64,000 bases of DNA from Phanerochaete sordida (lineage: Eukaryota > Basidiomycota > Agaricomycetes > Polyporales > Phanerochaetaceae): contig BPQB01000057.1 of NCBI GenBank assembly GCA_019973155.2, positions 144,814-208,813 on the forward strand. Direction: 5' to 3'. Positions within the stretch are counted from its first letter, which is position 1, and each line of letters starts with the position of its first letter. The position numbers and the translations under genes were made by a program. Below, one piece after another: positions 21,916 to 34,491 of the stretch. The notes under the pieces were generated by a model. That model was not told where the DNA came from, ran no database searches, and saw only the letters and a program-made list of their open reading frames with translations.

Positions 21916-22887
21916 GTGCCCTTCGTAGGGCAATGCAACGATGTAGTGAGCATCCTTGTATATTGCCGTAGAAACTGCGTCTTGACGCTGTCGTCGGTAT
22001 TGATGCTACTATGTTGTGGGCACTGTTAAGTTTGTGCTGCAGCTCCCAATGTGCATTCTTGCTTGACCGATGTCATGCCTGCGAACTCTGCGGTTGCGAT
22101 GCGGACTGCGGTGCACATACTTTTCTCGGGATGTATACCACTGAGCTTGTCCTTCATGTCCTAGATTGCCACATCTATCTGCTGCTGCGAAGGGATAGCT
22201 GCCACTTCCCGTCGCGTCCGTTATGCGAGAGACCAAAGCAGCATGCCTGAATGTATCCTCGCATGTTGTACTACACGGCAGACCAGACTGCGTCGCGCAA
22301 CGAGGGCGACGCGTCTGCGGGCGCTTGCAAGGACTGCACGCGATCGATATCTATGCTGCCGGAGGACAGTTGTGTCGCAGCTGGAACGACCACAGTCCAT
22401 CTCCTCTAAGTCTGGCTGTGCAAGTGCATTGTACGAGCATATCTAAATGCTTTCGTGCAGTAATCGCGGAAGCACCAGACACAGAGCTCACCTTTGACGG
22501 GAAACCGCGAAAACTACACGGTTCAGTCCCCCGACCCCCGACACCGTTTTGAGGCCCTCTCCACCGAGAGCCACATATTCCAGATCCAGATCTCGCCCAT
22601 CTCTTGATGCTCTGAGTCCCGTCACGCAGACATCGCGACGTGGAAAATGCATATCCATCATGATATTACTACTGAGAAACTTTACTGTCATTTGCGCCTG
22701 CCAGTCCGCTCCCACGCGCTCTACTCCTTTTGCCGCATGTCGCCACTATGAGAACTGTTAAATACTCACCCCTCCGTCGACGTAGGGAGCCTAGCTTCTC
22801 CTAAGCTGTTGTTCCTCTCAATTACCCCATTGAATCTTTGACCTATTTCACTCGTATTTTACTCCACCAGCAACGCTCACGACTGTG

Positions 22888-24109
22888 ATGCCGCCGGTCG
22901 TAACACCACCATCTTACAATCTCGATGATCCTCCAACAGTCGTTGTCCGCGATCAAAATGCCACTTCTGACGCCAGAGCTGCCGGTGAGACTACACCTGA
23001 TGTCGATACCAGTCATCTTAGGACACTCACGCGCTGCGATAGGTGGCGAACCTGACACTGTCACGTCAACCATCGCTTCCCGTGGCAAGATTGCGCTTAC
23101 ACAAGTCATTGTCATTCTCCACGACCATGTTCTGTATCTCAAACTGGACAGCCAACTTCCATGCTACACCAAGCACCTCGACGAGTTCTTACTTGCAGTC
23201 GATTGTACGATTGCCATTGGAGGTATCGCTGTTCAAGAGAGTACTCTCAAGCGTGAATGGGACACGCTCTGCGATGCCTTCAAGAGAACCCGACAGGTAT
23301 CGCACAGCCACAGCTCGACTATCATCATGTATGTTCGCAATATTTTATGATGTGCTCTGTCTGACTATTTGCCCTTTCAATAACAGGGCAGTGACTGTGT
23401 CCTTGATGTGCAGCCTGCTGACTATATCATCGAGCAACCGCTACTATGCCTGGATAACCCTCCCAGGCTCCTTGTCCATTTGCTGCTGCTTTGTCTCCCT
23501 GCTGCACGCACGAGTTCAGGCAGGCCACATGGGCGAGATTACGGAGCACAGGGCAACCAACGCATCCCGAAATCTCTACTATTGGCTAACGCACGATAGG
23601 CACTTCCAGCGCTCGGCGACCAAGAAGGTGTTCACTGCCACGATAGCTTGGCGTCTTTGGTACGTTTTTAGTGTGATAAGGTGGAATGCCGGCTGACGGG
23701 CGAGCCATCGTAGGGCATACATCACACTCGCATTTCACGTGGTCCTCCTACTCTGGGCCACTCTGTCATCCGGAGGATCCATGATCTCCATCGCTTCTGA
23801 AATTGTAAAGCAGTATCAAAGCTATGATGCGCTGTTACAAGGCATCAAGGCAGAGGATCGAACCCCGAGGCACGAATCTCATCCCTCTATTCCCTGCAAC
23901 CTCCTCGTCATTTCCATTGCTGTCGTCGGATTATTGCACATGGCATACATCAGCGTACGCCTTGGGGATCTGCTCTTTTCCCACGCACCGATCGAAGGCG
24001 GACATGCAGAAAGGGCGTCCGGCAATCACAATCATAGTGACAGGCTGTAAGTATATTTCCCATCACATGTTGCATGGATTGTACTGATTTATTGGACAGA
24101 TCCCGCTGA
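22888..24109 (+). CDS. Hypothetical multi-pass membrane protein
   Basis: Assembled from at least five exons starting at ATG 22888 (PPVVTPPSYNLDDPPTVVV). Introns fit GT-AG rules: one starting at a GTGAGA in the AAG codon region near 22980, one near 23296-23386, one near 23660-23713 and one at 24047-24099. The last joins to a short final exon with TGA 24107-24109. Hydrophobic stretches include ITLPGSLSICCCFVSLLHA, ITLAFHVVLLLWATL and LLVISIAVVGLLHMAYISV, giving about four predicted helices. I recognise no named domain; it resembles lineage-specific orphan membrane proteins of mushrooms. The exon structure of the first 400 bases is uncertain, and the function is unknown. Confidence 0.5.
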
Positions 24110-24882
24110 AGTTCGTACGTTACGACGTAGTGACATGTAGCCTTTTCGCGTCTACCGCGTGATGCCTCTCACTATGCTGCCTCTCGCTACGCAGCCTCAG
24201 GTCTAGGACCGATGACACATTTGGACGTATCCACACAGTATACTCTAAGCCATTATCATGCCCACTGCGTCTCTGTCATACAACCGGACTTTATTCTTGT
24301 AGATTTGTACTATTATCCTGATAGCAGCGTGTATCAAGTTTATGTCTGACTCCCACTTACCATCGTACATCACTCTATTCCTTTACTGGTGCACAGACAT
24401 GGTGTCGAATGTGCTAAAGCAATATCCCATCACACAAGCCCAAAGCTCGAGCCCTCGCCTATGTGCTAGCTTTGAGGCCTGGAGACAAAATCATCAGCTC
24501 AATAGTATTCACGTGTCTCACGAGCGCAAAGACTAGCATGATCAAAATATCGAAACTAATGAGGCTCGACGCGCACATGGAAGGCGATTCAGCTTCGTCT
24601 CATCTTGTATATAGACACTTGCAGCTGCTATCCCAGTCTTGCGCAGATCGAGCGCATTCTCAATGCTGAAGCTACTGCTGCGTCGGAAAGGATGTCGATC
24701 TTCCAGCTGCACATCGATTCGACAAGGCTTGAAGAGTCGGTAACACCTAAGCATGCAGTGGAGTACATATAGTCCCAGGGGCGCAAGAAATGCTATAGCT
24801 ACATAACACACAGGTAATAACGATACAAAGCGCACTCAAACACAGCGAACCAGCTCCGTCTCAAACGAAGTCCGCGCCTCCT
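24110..24882. other. Convergent intergenic region
   Basis: About 770 bases between the 3' ends of the orphan membrane protein (+) and the AhpC/TSA fusion gene (-). Short open frames show no domain, and no repeat was recognised. Confidence 0.5.
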
Positions 24883-27800
24883 CTACCCCGTGTTGCCGAA
24901 CGAGTACGACAACGCCTCGTGCATGATCATGTAGCCCTCCTCGTCGTGCTGCAGCGCGCCGATCTGCGGCGCCTGCGCGCTCGGCCGCCACGGCGCGTCC
25001 GAGTACTTGTCCGTCGAGTTCCCGCGCGGCGCGCCGTGCGGCCGGTCGGGGTTCGCGACGCGGTAGCTCCGCGGGCCTTTCTTCAGCTCCTTCGCGCGCG
25101 CACGCGCGATCACAGCCTTGCGGCGCGCCTCGAGGTGCTCGCGTTCGCGCTCGTCCTCCGTAGAGTCGAGCTCCTCGACCACCTCGCGCACGTGCCGGCG
25201 CGAGTTGGCGGTGCTGCGCTTGCGCCGATCGTCCACGCGCTTTGCCTCGTAGCCGCCCTCGTCCGTGCCGCAGTACTCCGGGTCGTCGCAGTCGCGGGTG
25301 GGTTTCCTGCTGCTTTTGCGCTCAGGCTCGCGGCGGCCGCGCCAGTTGTCGTCGTCCTCTGAGGCACGCGGCGGGCGTGGCGCGTACATCTGCACGCCTG
25401 CAGCAGCGATGACGTCCAGGATCGGCGCATGCGAGCGAGTATTCTTCATCCGATGTGCGTACGCGCAGGTCAATCTGGCTCTCAATGAGACTGGCGCTTC
25501 CCATCTTCAAACGGACGCAACTCACCCAGGTCCCAGAACGAACTCTCCACCAAGCTGTCCATGGTCGCCACCCTTTTCCCAGACCGGCATACCCACACGG
25601 AGCGCGTTGCGCACAACCATCGCGATTCCGCCGACAAGGCCATGGCGCACATACCGTCCGCGCCGTTCCTCGGGTCCTGGGTCCGTCGTGCGTAAGGTCA
25701 TTCCGAGCGTATGGTACACCTTGTGGCTGGGGTCGGTGAACAGCTGGAAGGGCATCCGGAATATTTCTGGGTTCGAGTTAGTCGACTGTGTAAATGAAGG
25801 AGGGTAGTGACGACATACGCTTGTAAGCCCTGATCATCGCCGGCGACCCATTGCCGATGACGACGAGATCGAGGTTCGCCCGGCGGAGCGCGTCAGGATC
25901 GATGTTCCTCGAGATCGAGTACATATAGTCCTGGCACAGCGGACACCTGCACTCTATTCAGCCTTCATCCACTCCGACGATCGCGGAGTTACTCACCAGA
26001 AATGTCTGATGAACACCACCACCGTCTTTCGCTCGGCGAAGAGCCCCCCGAACGGCACGCGCACGCCAGTCTGCGCGACGACCACAAGCTCCGCCGCCCG
26101 CGCGAGCTGCTCGCGGCTCGGCAGCCGGTCCTCGTCGAACTCCGGTAGAGGGCCCTCGCGCTCCGCGAACGCGCCCTCGAGGCCCTGCCCGAGGCCGCGC
26201 GACGTGTTGCTCCGCGCCGGCGAGCACGCGCGCCCGTGCACGAACGCGTCCGCGTCCGGCAGCGCGGCGGGCGCGGACCCGATGCGCTGGCGGCGCGCGG
26301 GCTCCTTGAACGCTGCTGGCGGCGAACGCGGCTCGGGGCTCGTCAGCGCGCGGGGCGGCGGTGTCGGGGAGCGCTCCGCGGCGGCGGCGCGCACGAGGAA
26401 CTCCTTCGGCGGCGGGGGCAGCGGCGAGTCGAGGTCCTTCATTGGCTTCGTGAGCCCGCGCAGCGCACGCGCGGGCTCGGGGCCGCGGATGCGTGCGGGC
26501 ACCGCGCTCAGTGCGCCTGGGACGCCTTGCCCGTTTTGCAGGCTCTGTCCACGCGGTGGCACGCGCACGGTCTCCTGCGCGTCGTCCGAGTCGCTGTCGT
26601 CGCAGCGCGCGCCGGTGCCGAGCTGAGTTTTGACCGAGGTCGTGCTCAGCCCGCGCGACGTACCCGGGCGCGTCGATGCACGCGAGTGCGTCGTCGTCTG
26701 GCGGCTCATCGTCGGGTGCAGCTGCGCGACGGGAAGGTAGCCGCCGTCGTCGACGGAGCGCGAGCGCGAGCGCTGACTGGACCGCTGGCTGGCGCGTTCG
26801 TCGTCTTCCATCTTGCGCACATCCTGCACGCCTTTGGCGCGTGAGAGGCTCTGCGCGGGCACCGGACTCCGCGTGCGTGCAGGCACAGACGCGTCGAGTC
26901 CACGCTCGTCTTCGATGGCGGTGGGTGACGCCGTGAAGTGCGTGGCAATGGGCGACTTGGCGCGGGGTGGGGGCGAGAGGGGAAGCGGCTCAGGCTTGCG
27001 GTAGCACGCAGGAACCTCCTGACGCACAGCAGTTTTGGGAACGGGCGCTGCCATGCGCGGTGGTGGAGACTCGGTACGCTGCGGCGGTGACACGCGCAAA
27101 GTGGCTGAGTGATGGGAATCGAGGCGGTGCATGTCGGGCCTGCTGGGCTTCGGGATCGGGATTGGCGAGGACGCGCGCGGCGGAGGGTCGATGAGAGGCG
27201 AAGGCAGAAGCGGCGTGACGGGGTTCATAGCGCGCGCGAAGTCTGTGTACATTGAGTGCACAGCAGTGTCCTCCTCGTCGGACTCGTACTCCTGGCGCGC
27301 GGAAGGCACGACAACCGACCTGCGGGACATTATTGGCTGCTGTATGAGGTGCGGCATGCCGGTCTGCGTGCGTCGCGGGTCAGGCATACGCTCAGGGAGC
27401 GCGGGCACCGGCACGGACTGCGGCCGCACGAGGTCGTCGCGCGGGCGGGTCAGCGTGAGCGCGCCGTAGTTCGTCACGCTTGCTATGCTCGTATTCGCGC
27501 TTGGTGCGATTGTCGGGGCGAGGCTCATGTTTGGCAGGGGCTTCAGCCCCAGGTCGACGTGGCTCAGCGACTTCTTGGGTTTCGGCATCGCTGGGGGTTC
27601 TGGCGGAGGCTCGACGATCTTGAGCTCAATTGGTGTGGATGTCGTGCTGACGGATGAGGTGTCGATGATGGCGCTGAGCGTCTTGTCCATACGCTTTTGC
27701 GAGGGCAAGCCATCGTCTGAAGGCGAGATGGGCGACGGGCTCGAGATGCCTTTGGCCCGGATACTGGTGGTGACGACGGGCTGCCTGCGGAGTCGGCGGC

Positions 27801-29016
27801 GCATTTCGCTGAGACTTGTTGTTCTGCTCCGTCGCCTCAAGCTATCCACGACTGTCACTTCGGTGTCGGACTCGACGCTGCGTCCTGGGAGCCGTGAAAC
27901 AGTCGATGCCAGTGGGCCGAGCGCCTCTTCGTCCGTTGACGGAGGCGTCGTTGGCTCGCGCATAGCCTGTTTAGGGGGCATGAGGATAGAATACTCGTTT
28001 ACTGGCGTATCGCCTACGAGGGTATTCCGGTTCGAATGATGGACAGTGACGGTGGAGTGATCTTCGGAGGGCACAGGCAGGGGCTTTGAGTCGCGCTGCG
28101 GCGGGAGATCTTCGAGAAGCATAGGTGGTGACCACGACACGTCACGACCTGCCGGCGGGCTCGTCATGCTAACAGAGCTGATTGTGTCGTCTGGGGTCAT
28201 TGGCGGCGTCGGATTCCTGCTCGCGCCAGAGGACGTCCCAGTGGACGAACGTGAGCGCCCATGCGTTGGCTCGCCTCCCTGCTCCCGCACGCTCTGCGGC
28301 ATGTCCTCATACTCCAGAAACTCCAGCCGATCGACCTCCCCGAACACATACCCATGCGACTGCCGCACGTCGTACGCGTACTGCGCGCCCGCGCTCGCGT
28401 TCCCGCGGGGCGGAGGCAGCGGCGGCTCGGCGCCGGGCTTGCCGGTGCTGAGGGCGTGCACACTCTGGCTGCGGCGGCGGTAGTGGTACGAGTCGCGACG
28501 CACGACGCTTGCACGTTTGGTCTTGGGTGTCGTGAGCGGCTCGGCGGCGTTGCGAGGAGTGTTCTGCGCTTGAAGCGTCAGTCGGCGCTCGTGCACGACG
28601 TCGGCGTCGCTGAAGTACGCGGAGACGTCGCGCGCGCCTGCCGGCCGCTTGCGCGAGCGCGGCGGGCGCAGCGGCTTGGCGGCTTCAGAGAGGTAGCCCT
28701 TCGCAAGCCCGTACCACGGACGCTGCGGCTCACTGTCGATCCGCGAGGCACGCACGTCGGGTGTGTCGTGCACGAGAAGGTGGCTCCCGCGCGAGTCGGC
28801 AGTACTTGGGCGTGTACTTTGTAGTTCGGGCGAGTCGAGGGCGGTCGAGCTCGAGTGAGCACGTGAGCGAAGGACGGCGAGGGGCACGAAGGGGTCCGCG
28901 GGGTCGGGCGGCGGATAGCGGGGCGAGTAGGGAAACGAGGGCGGGGGCTTGCGCTTGATGCGCGTGGTTGGCGGGGACATGGTCGCCGTCGGCGCGGCTG
29001 TGAGTGTGGAGGCCAT
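24883..29016 (-). CDS. Long disordered protein fused to a C-terminal AhpC/TSA (PRX-like2) thioredoxin-fold domain
   Basis: Start ATG 29016. The first exon alone gives about 1000 codons, rich in Pro, Ser, Arg and Thr with no globular domain; it looks intrinsically disordered and heavily phosphorylatable. Its end enters a thioredoxin-like domain: LVVVAQTGVRVPFGGLFAER, then VVVFIRHFW joined across an intron to CPLCQDYMYSISRNIDP. The CPLC motif corresponds to the CxxC of the AhpC/TSA antioxidant (FAM213/PRX-like2) family. Later exons give LVVIGNGSPAMIRAYK, FQLFTDPSHKVYHTLGMTLR and WEKGGDHGQLGGEFVLGPG, then a charged tail ending FGNTG. Comparable proteins are known in fungi as AhpC/TSA antioxidant enzyme domain proteins. 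A redox role is inferred; the function of the N-terminal extension is unknown. Confidence 0.8.
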
Positions 29017-30536
29017 CGTTCACCTGGAAGGAGACCTGAGTCAGTTGGCGGTTCAGCGGGAGGAGCGGAGGAGGCACGACGGACATATGAGGGGGCCTGC
29101 TCGTGGGCTGGGGCAGGCAAAGCCTGGTTGTATGCGCGGGAGCAGCGTACTTGAGGTCACCACGCTGCGCGAAAGGGCTTCCCCGGCGGCCTTGCGACAA
29201 CCGCACCCCCACATGCCTTTATATCACCGCACCCCGCCGCAGATTCTTCGCAAGCTTTTTACGTCGCCGGCATGCCCTCGACGTTCCTCGCGGCCTGCAT
29301 CGCGATCAGAGCATCGTCGAAGAGCTCCAGGGCAGTGCCGAGGAGTGACAGCTCCCCATTTGAGGCGACGTCGGCTGCTCATCGCGGCGAGCTGCACATG
29401 CTTCCACCTCGAGGCTGATGCACACAATCCCTTGTCCGCCTCTTCCTTCACTCTCCACCGTCCTCAACCGGCTTGCGTCAGCGAATTTCGGGCGAATGCT
29501 CTGTCGAATGAAATCTGGGGAGCCCTGCAGGTCTAGCCTAAGCCGTGGGGCTGCGACGAGGGCCGTGCGAACGATCCCCACGCCACGCGAGCGAGGGCCT
29601 CGCGGTGTTCGACGATCGTTCGCTGCACGTCCTCGTTACAGGGACCGCACGCAATCGCCCGACGTGCTAGACCCTGATCAGGAACGATGCGCAGTTTTCA
29701 GCTGCCTCTCCGCGGCGCGCTCTTGTCCGGTGTTCCAGGCACTCAGTTTCGAGGCAACATCGAAGCAGCAGCCGGAGCGAGGGCCTCCGCGTCAACATCG
29801 GAATCCCTATGCCACAAATACAGTAAGTGCGACGTGCACATCACGCGTGTCAGATATAAGCCCACCTCGCCCGGGCGAAAATCCCTCTCTATCTGAAGCG
29901 ATGCACCGACTCATGTTGTGGGGTAGTGTGAACTCGCGCGCAGACTCGGCGCCGAGTCGGCGGTCGGCGCAGTTGTAGCGGTGTTAGCCTGAGGTTACGT
30001 CCGCGCGTGCGGATGTTGGCGGAGACTGAATATGGCCCTGATCAGCCACAACGCTTAAAACCAACAAGAAACAACTTGACACCAGCACGCATCGCCACGC
30101 TGGCGGCTCAGACTAGAACCATGGGATGGCGCGTGCGGGCGTGGGAAAGGTGCGCATAGTGCGCCTGCGAATAACATGCAAGCAGAACGACGGAGCCTTG
30201 GCGACTTTGGCGACGGGGGCTAGGCCGCCCGCAGTACAGCCGGCAGCAGGCCGTTCCTCAGCAGCTTCAGCAGAAAAATGACATCGTTGTGCCTACTTGG
30301 AGCACTCCTCGGCTAACTTACACCAGCAGCAAACATGTCTCGACAACGTGGGCCTTTAATAGCGCCGCGAACCTCGTGCCTTCTGGCGCGCACGGACAAA
30401 GGACTGGAGACATTATATATGTATGTTCGCGAGTTGTTCTTCTGCAGCTACTACTCTCCCGTTCTCCTTACCCTAGTCAGTTTCCCGAACAGCTTTATAT
30501 CTTTAGGCACCCTCACAAGTGTCACCCCTGCAGTCC
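29017..30536. other. Intergenic region between two divergent genes
   Basis: About 1.5 kb separating the start codons of the AhpC fusion (-) and the F-box-like gene (+), so it contains both promoters. A TATA-like ATTATATATG lies near 30413, and a TTTATAT near 30494 is about 40 bases before the downstream ATG. No gene or repeat was recognised. Confidence 0.5.
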
Positions 30537-31832
30537 ATGGAAGTCGACGCCTCTTACGAAGACGCGGCTGCGATACAGTCGGTATTCGACCAAGCAATCT
30601 ACAGCAATATCATCGACCACTTGCACGACGACAAAGACGCGCTCACCAGCTGCACTACAGTGTGCAAAGTCTGGCTGGTCCCGGCGTCGGCCCACCTCTT
30701 CCGCAGCATAACCTGGAAGCACTGCTTCCTCGAGCTGTATGGGCTTCTCAAGAGCGTCCCCCGCATCGCCTCCGCCCTCCGCACGCTGCAGCTGACGTCC
30801 TGGCGGCTGCACGGCGACCCCTGCTTCGACCACCCCAAACACGAGCGCGACGAGGCCGAGCCGCTCGCCTGCGAAGAGCTCCTCAGCATCCTCGAGCTGA
30901 CGCCGCACCTCGACACGCTGCGCCTCGCGGACGTGCGCTGGCTGGGCTGCTGGATGCACCCGCCGCACGCGCCTGCGCACCGCCGGCTCGCGCGCACGCT
31001 CGACACGGTCGTGCTCGCGCACAGCGCAGTCATGTTCTGCGAGGACGACCTCCACTGGCTCGCGTGCTTCACGCGCATCGGGACGCTCGCCGTGGAGGGC
31101 TGCGAGCGCGTCCGCGCGAACCAGGAGCGGCTCGGCGCGCGCGTCGAACGCCTGAATGGCGTGGGGGTAATCATCGTCCGCGACCTGCTTGCGCATGTGC
31201 TCGACCTGTCCGCTGTGCGCAGCGTCACGTTTGGCACCTCGCCCACGCCGAAGTACCACGCGGCCTTCCTTGCCGGGATAGTCAACGTCGAAGCCCTCGA
31301 CTATCCCAACCCAGACGACACGTTCCGGCTGCCCGCATACCCGAACCTGCGTGCACTCACCGTCGCGTCTTCGTTCTGCGAGAGCCTTGACGAGGGGTGG
31401 ACGTGGGACATGCCGATGGCGCAGGACTTCTTCACCGACACGCTGCAGCACCTGCGCCAGACCGTCTCTGGACACATAGAAGAGCTGGGGATCCGGTGCG
31501 ATCTGGCGCGGGACGACAAACCCGACGACGAGTTCAGCGTGGACGAAATGGAGCGCGCGCTGGCGAGGCTGGACTGGCAGGGGCTGGTGCCAATCCTCGA
31601 GCGATGTGCGAAGGACTGCAAGCTTCGTGTGTACGTGCGCTGCTCCGTTCGTTTCCCGGATGCGACCGTGGACGAATGTCAGTCCCTGGTGGAGAATGTC
31701 GTTGAGAAGGCTCTTTCAGACTTGCAGGGACGGAACCGCGTGGGGGCTGTCTATCAGTTGGATGATTACCGTCATTTTCAACGGGGAAATAGCTTCAGCA
31801 TCGAGGATGTAAATTATCTGCTAGGTCAGTAG
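30537..31832 (+). CDS. F-box/leucine-rich-like protein
   Basis: Intronless, 431 residues, taken from ATG 30537. The N-terminus reads FDQAIYSNIIDHLHDDKDALTSCTTVCKVWLVPASAHLFRSI, a degenerate F-box as found in the large mushroom F-box families. Leucine-rich segments follow (LLSILELTPHLDTLRLADVRW and NLRALTVASSF). Probable substrate adaptor of an SCF ubiquitin ligase; target unknown. The strong GC3 bias produces long antisense open frames that should be ignored. A sequence resembling the eIF6 3' end lies just downstream of the stop. Confidence 0.7.
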   Translation: MEVDASYEDAAAIQSVFDQAIYSNIIDHLHDDKDALTSCTTVCKVWLVPASAHLFRSITWKHCFLELYGLLKSVPRIASALRTLQLTSWRLHGDPCFDHPKHERDEAEPLACEELLSILELTPHLDTLRLADVRWLGCWMHPPHAPAHRRLARTLDTVVLAHSAVMFCEDDLHWLACFTRIGTLAVEGCERVRANQERLGARVERLNGVGVIIVRDLLAHVLDLSAVRSVTFGTSPTPKYHAAFLAGIVNVEALDYPNPDDTFRLPAYPNLRALTVASSFCESLDEGWTWDMPMAQDFFTDTLQHLRQTVSGHIEELGIRCDLARDDKPDDEFSVDEMERALARLDWQGLVPILERCAKDCKLRVYVRCSVRFPDATVDECQSLVENVVEKALSDLQGRNRVGAVYQLDDYRHFQRGNSFSIEDVNYLLGQ

Positions 31833-31971
31833 GCCGTACCCGTTTCGGTTGGACTACAGACCCCTGCAGCCGTAGAACGGGACAACTATAGTACCTTCCT
31901 CGCATTTTGCCATGATTACGCGAACACCTACTCGCATTGCTCACCGCTGTGTGCCTCAAAATCCCTCCGCG

Positions 31972-32094
31972 CTACTCGTCTCTCCGTATTGTTTCTCTTC
32001 GGGCATGATCTTTACGCCTTCGCAGTCGCGCTCGAGCACATCACCACCGAACATCTTGTATACATACATCGGCGATGTAGAACAGGTTGCGACT
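31972..32094 (+). repeat. Inverted duplication, left arm (copy of the eIF6 3' flank)
   Basis: Contains CGAGCACATCACCACCGAAC and TCTTGTATACATACATCGGC, followed by GATGTAGAACAGGTTGC. The reverse complement of 34492-34625 carries the same blocks, with about 80% identity over roughly 120 bases. Weaker similarity seems to extend leftwards towards the eIF6 last exon. Confidence 0.8.
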
Positions 32095-33604
32095 CAGTCG
32101 ACCGGGGGTGCAACGCCCTACGGGCCCTTTTCTAATCTTCGCATAAACGCATATCACCGCTGAACATCGTGTATATATTCACCTGAGTCGGACTACAGGG
32201 AGGTCTGCTTCGGGGTAGAGACGGCTGTTTTCCCTTGCTGCTGCGCACAGTCGAGCCCTACTCGACCGAGTCCATTGCAATGGACTCTACCAAGCAGGGT
32301 TGAGGATAGCCTCGTAAGCGTGTAAAGAGAGAAAGCAAGAGGAGGAGACGGAGTACTGGCCGGGGGTGGACGACCTTTGAGTTGAGTTGCAGCAGCCCCA
32401 ACAGGGCGAGGTCGCAGTCCGAAATAGGCATGTCAGCACCCTCGTCAGCCTGAACCAAACACCAAGAAAATGCCGTCCTTTCGGTCATAACTATATCTGC
32501 TCCGGATACAGCGACACGCACATCGCACGTCTCGGTAGATTATCACTGTATTTTCGACGCCAAATGCTACATTCCCCTCCGTGTCGACGGCGCGGCGGAG
32601 AGCTCGTCGCGCCGCGGAGACAAACAAACAGAGGTCAAGCACGGCCAAACATGGGCTTGTTGAACGACATTCAACAAGGGAAACGTGACTCACCGATCGC
32701 GACGACGCGCCAGCCTCCAGCCTCAAAAGGTATAAATACCCTCGCCCTCTCGCTGCAAGCCCCTCACCGCGATCGCCCTCCTTTGCAAGCAACGTCCACC
32801 AAGTGACGTCCGCCGGGCCCGGTCCCCCCAAGCTCGATGCCGATGAACGTAAGTCCTTCGCTGCAGTCGCCTCTTCGTGTCCATAGCTGACAGGGCTCCA
32901 GGGATCCTCGGGGTCGTAGGGGCAACGGGTGGTAGGCAGGAGCGCCTCACTCGAAGTCACCCTCTTCCTCACCACAGGCGGGGCCGATCCCCCGTCTGCT
33001 GGACGCCGCCGTGCTTGGTAGGCCACGACCAGCACCATGTGGTAACAGGCAGCGTCGGTCACTGGGTGCGCAGCACGCCCACACCGCCCGCCTGCATAAC
33101 ATCAGACGGCATACGTGCCTATCCGATGGGACGTCGTGGAACTATACTCTTCGACCCGGTGGGCAGCTCAGAGCTCACCGGTGCTCCGACCACGGTCTGC
33201 CTGTACACCAGGCCGGGGCCGGAGCTCAACTGTGGACGGGTGTTGCCCTATCCTAGGTTGTGCAACGGTGACGAGGTGGCCCCTTGTCATCGGTGGACCG
33301 ACTGCGGCGCGGCCGATCCCGCGTCGTGGCGGCCCTCTGGCGGTGCGGCCGATCCCGCATCGGCCAGGTCGCCGCGGCTGCTCGGAGGCCAGAGTCAGCC
33401 GCCTGTGTGCGCGACGCACGGGGCGGGATGTGTAGCGCCATCTTCGCTCTGTGCCTAAACCTTGGGGACCATGTCCCTGGGCCAAGGGCAGTACCCTTCG
33501 CCTGGCCTGAGGCAGTGGGCGTTGGCGTGCGCTTTCACCCTCGGGCCTCGCTCCTGGTCGCTGAGCCCAGGAGTCGCGCAACGCCGGGCTGGTGGCCCCA
33601 CTCC

Positions 33605-33656
33605 GGCGGTTTTCTTCTTTGTTTCCTTTGCTTTTTCTTTTTCTTTTCTCTACCCG
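33605..33656 (+). repeat. Pyrimidine-rich tract
   Basis: A run of mixed T and C containing repeated TTTCTTT blocks in otherwise GC-rich DNA. It may be a microsatellite or the tail of an old insertion. Confidence 0.5.
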
Positions 33657-34491
33657 TCCATTGACCACTTGCAGCATGAAGAAAGCGAAGGTGCGTACCT
33701 CGAGGGAGGGCGGCCCTGCAAGGGGTCGTCCTGGCGCGGACCCTTCCTTGGTCCTCGGGATAAGTAGCTCGTGGGTCCTGGCCCGCGAGTGAAACCAACA
33801 CGCGCCTTAAACTTGCACTTCGCTTTCGCTCTGGGGCTCCTTCTTGTATACGTGTCTTCGCCGAGTAGCTTGTCAATGAAGTTGTCCTGGAACTGCACCT
33901 GTAGTATGCGTGAGCGTGATAATGGACAGAGCTGTGGCACTGCAGGCGGCACCTTCATTATTTCAAAGGCTCCTTCAAGGTGAAAAGGACGCCAAGTCTT
34001 GGGGTATGGGGGGAGTGAGTACAACGAAACAGCGTAGAGGCATATCGAGCAAGGACGGGCCTGTAGACCGGAGTCACCGAGAGGGCTCCTGAAGCTTGCT
34101 TGGGCAAAGCACGGACGATTTATCTATGGTTCCATGACGCTATATGTTCTCATGATATTCTGATGGGTGGTCTGCATGCAGAACAAGTCGGTGAGAGATG
34201 AGCTTTACGGCGAAGGTGGACGTATGAGATGAAGCGCGGTAAGCGCCAGACGCGTCTCGCTAAAAGATCACCTTGAAGCCGTGAGGCTTTTGAGTTGGTC
34301 TCGCGGTGTGGGGAGCTGGATCGGGTATGAGGAACCTGCCGTCATTTACGAACGGACTCTCCTATGCTGACCAAGGAGCGCAAAATATGCAAACAGGCCG
34401 CGACTGCCCTCTGCGCGAGGCGGATCTTGGCATGAATGGGCGAGTTGCTGCATACACACGTCGAACTTCCCAGGAACGCACCAGAACTGAT

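Larger units (their letters stand above)
20516..22887. other. Long intergenic region with short repeats and no recognisable gene
   Basis: About 2.4 kb, more AT-rich than the flanking genes in its middle part. Open frames are short, and no exon chain with a known motif could be built on either strand. It holds a two-unit direct repeat (21439-21685), a perfect TGACGTCA palindrome, a 7 bp-arm hairpin and the 5' flank of the membrane-protein gene. It may contain relics of a transposable element, but no transposase or reverse transcriptase motif is visible. Confidence 0.5.

Noticed and set aside
23857..23885. GATCGAACCCC resembling a reverse tRNA B-box
   Set aside because: No matching A-box, acceptor stem or cloverleaf could be drawn. 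It lies within an exon of the membrane-protein gene.
30522..31475. 317-codon minus-strand open frame opposite the F-box-like gene
   Set aside because: It mirrors the codon bias of the plus-strand gene. The translation is low-complexity Arg/Val/Glu without motifs.
33168..33677. Long minus-strand frame in the gene-poor 33 kb region, considered as a retrotransposon fragment
   Set aside because: No reverse transcriptase, integrase or gag zinc-knuckle motif. Composition is Arg/Pro/Gly-rich and matches GC-biased non-coding DNA.
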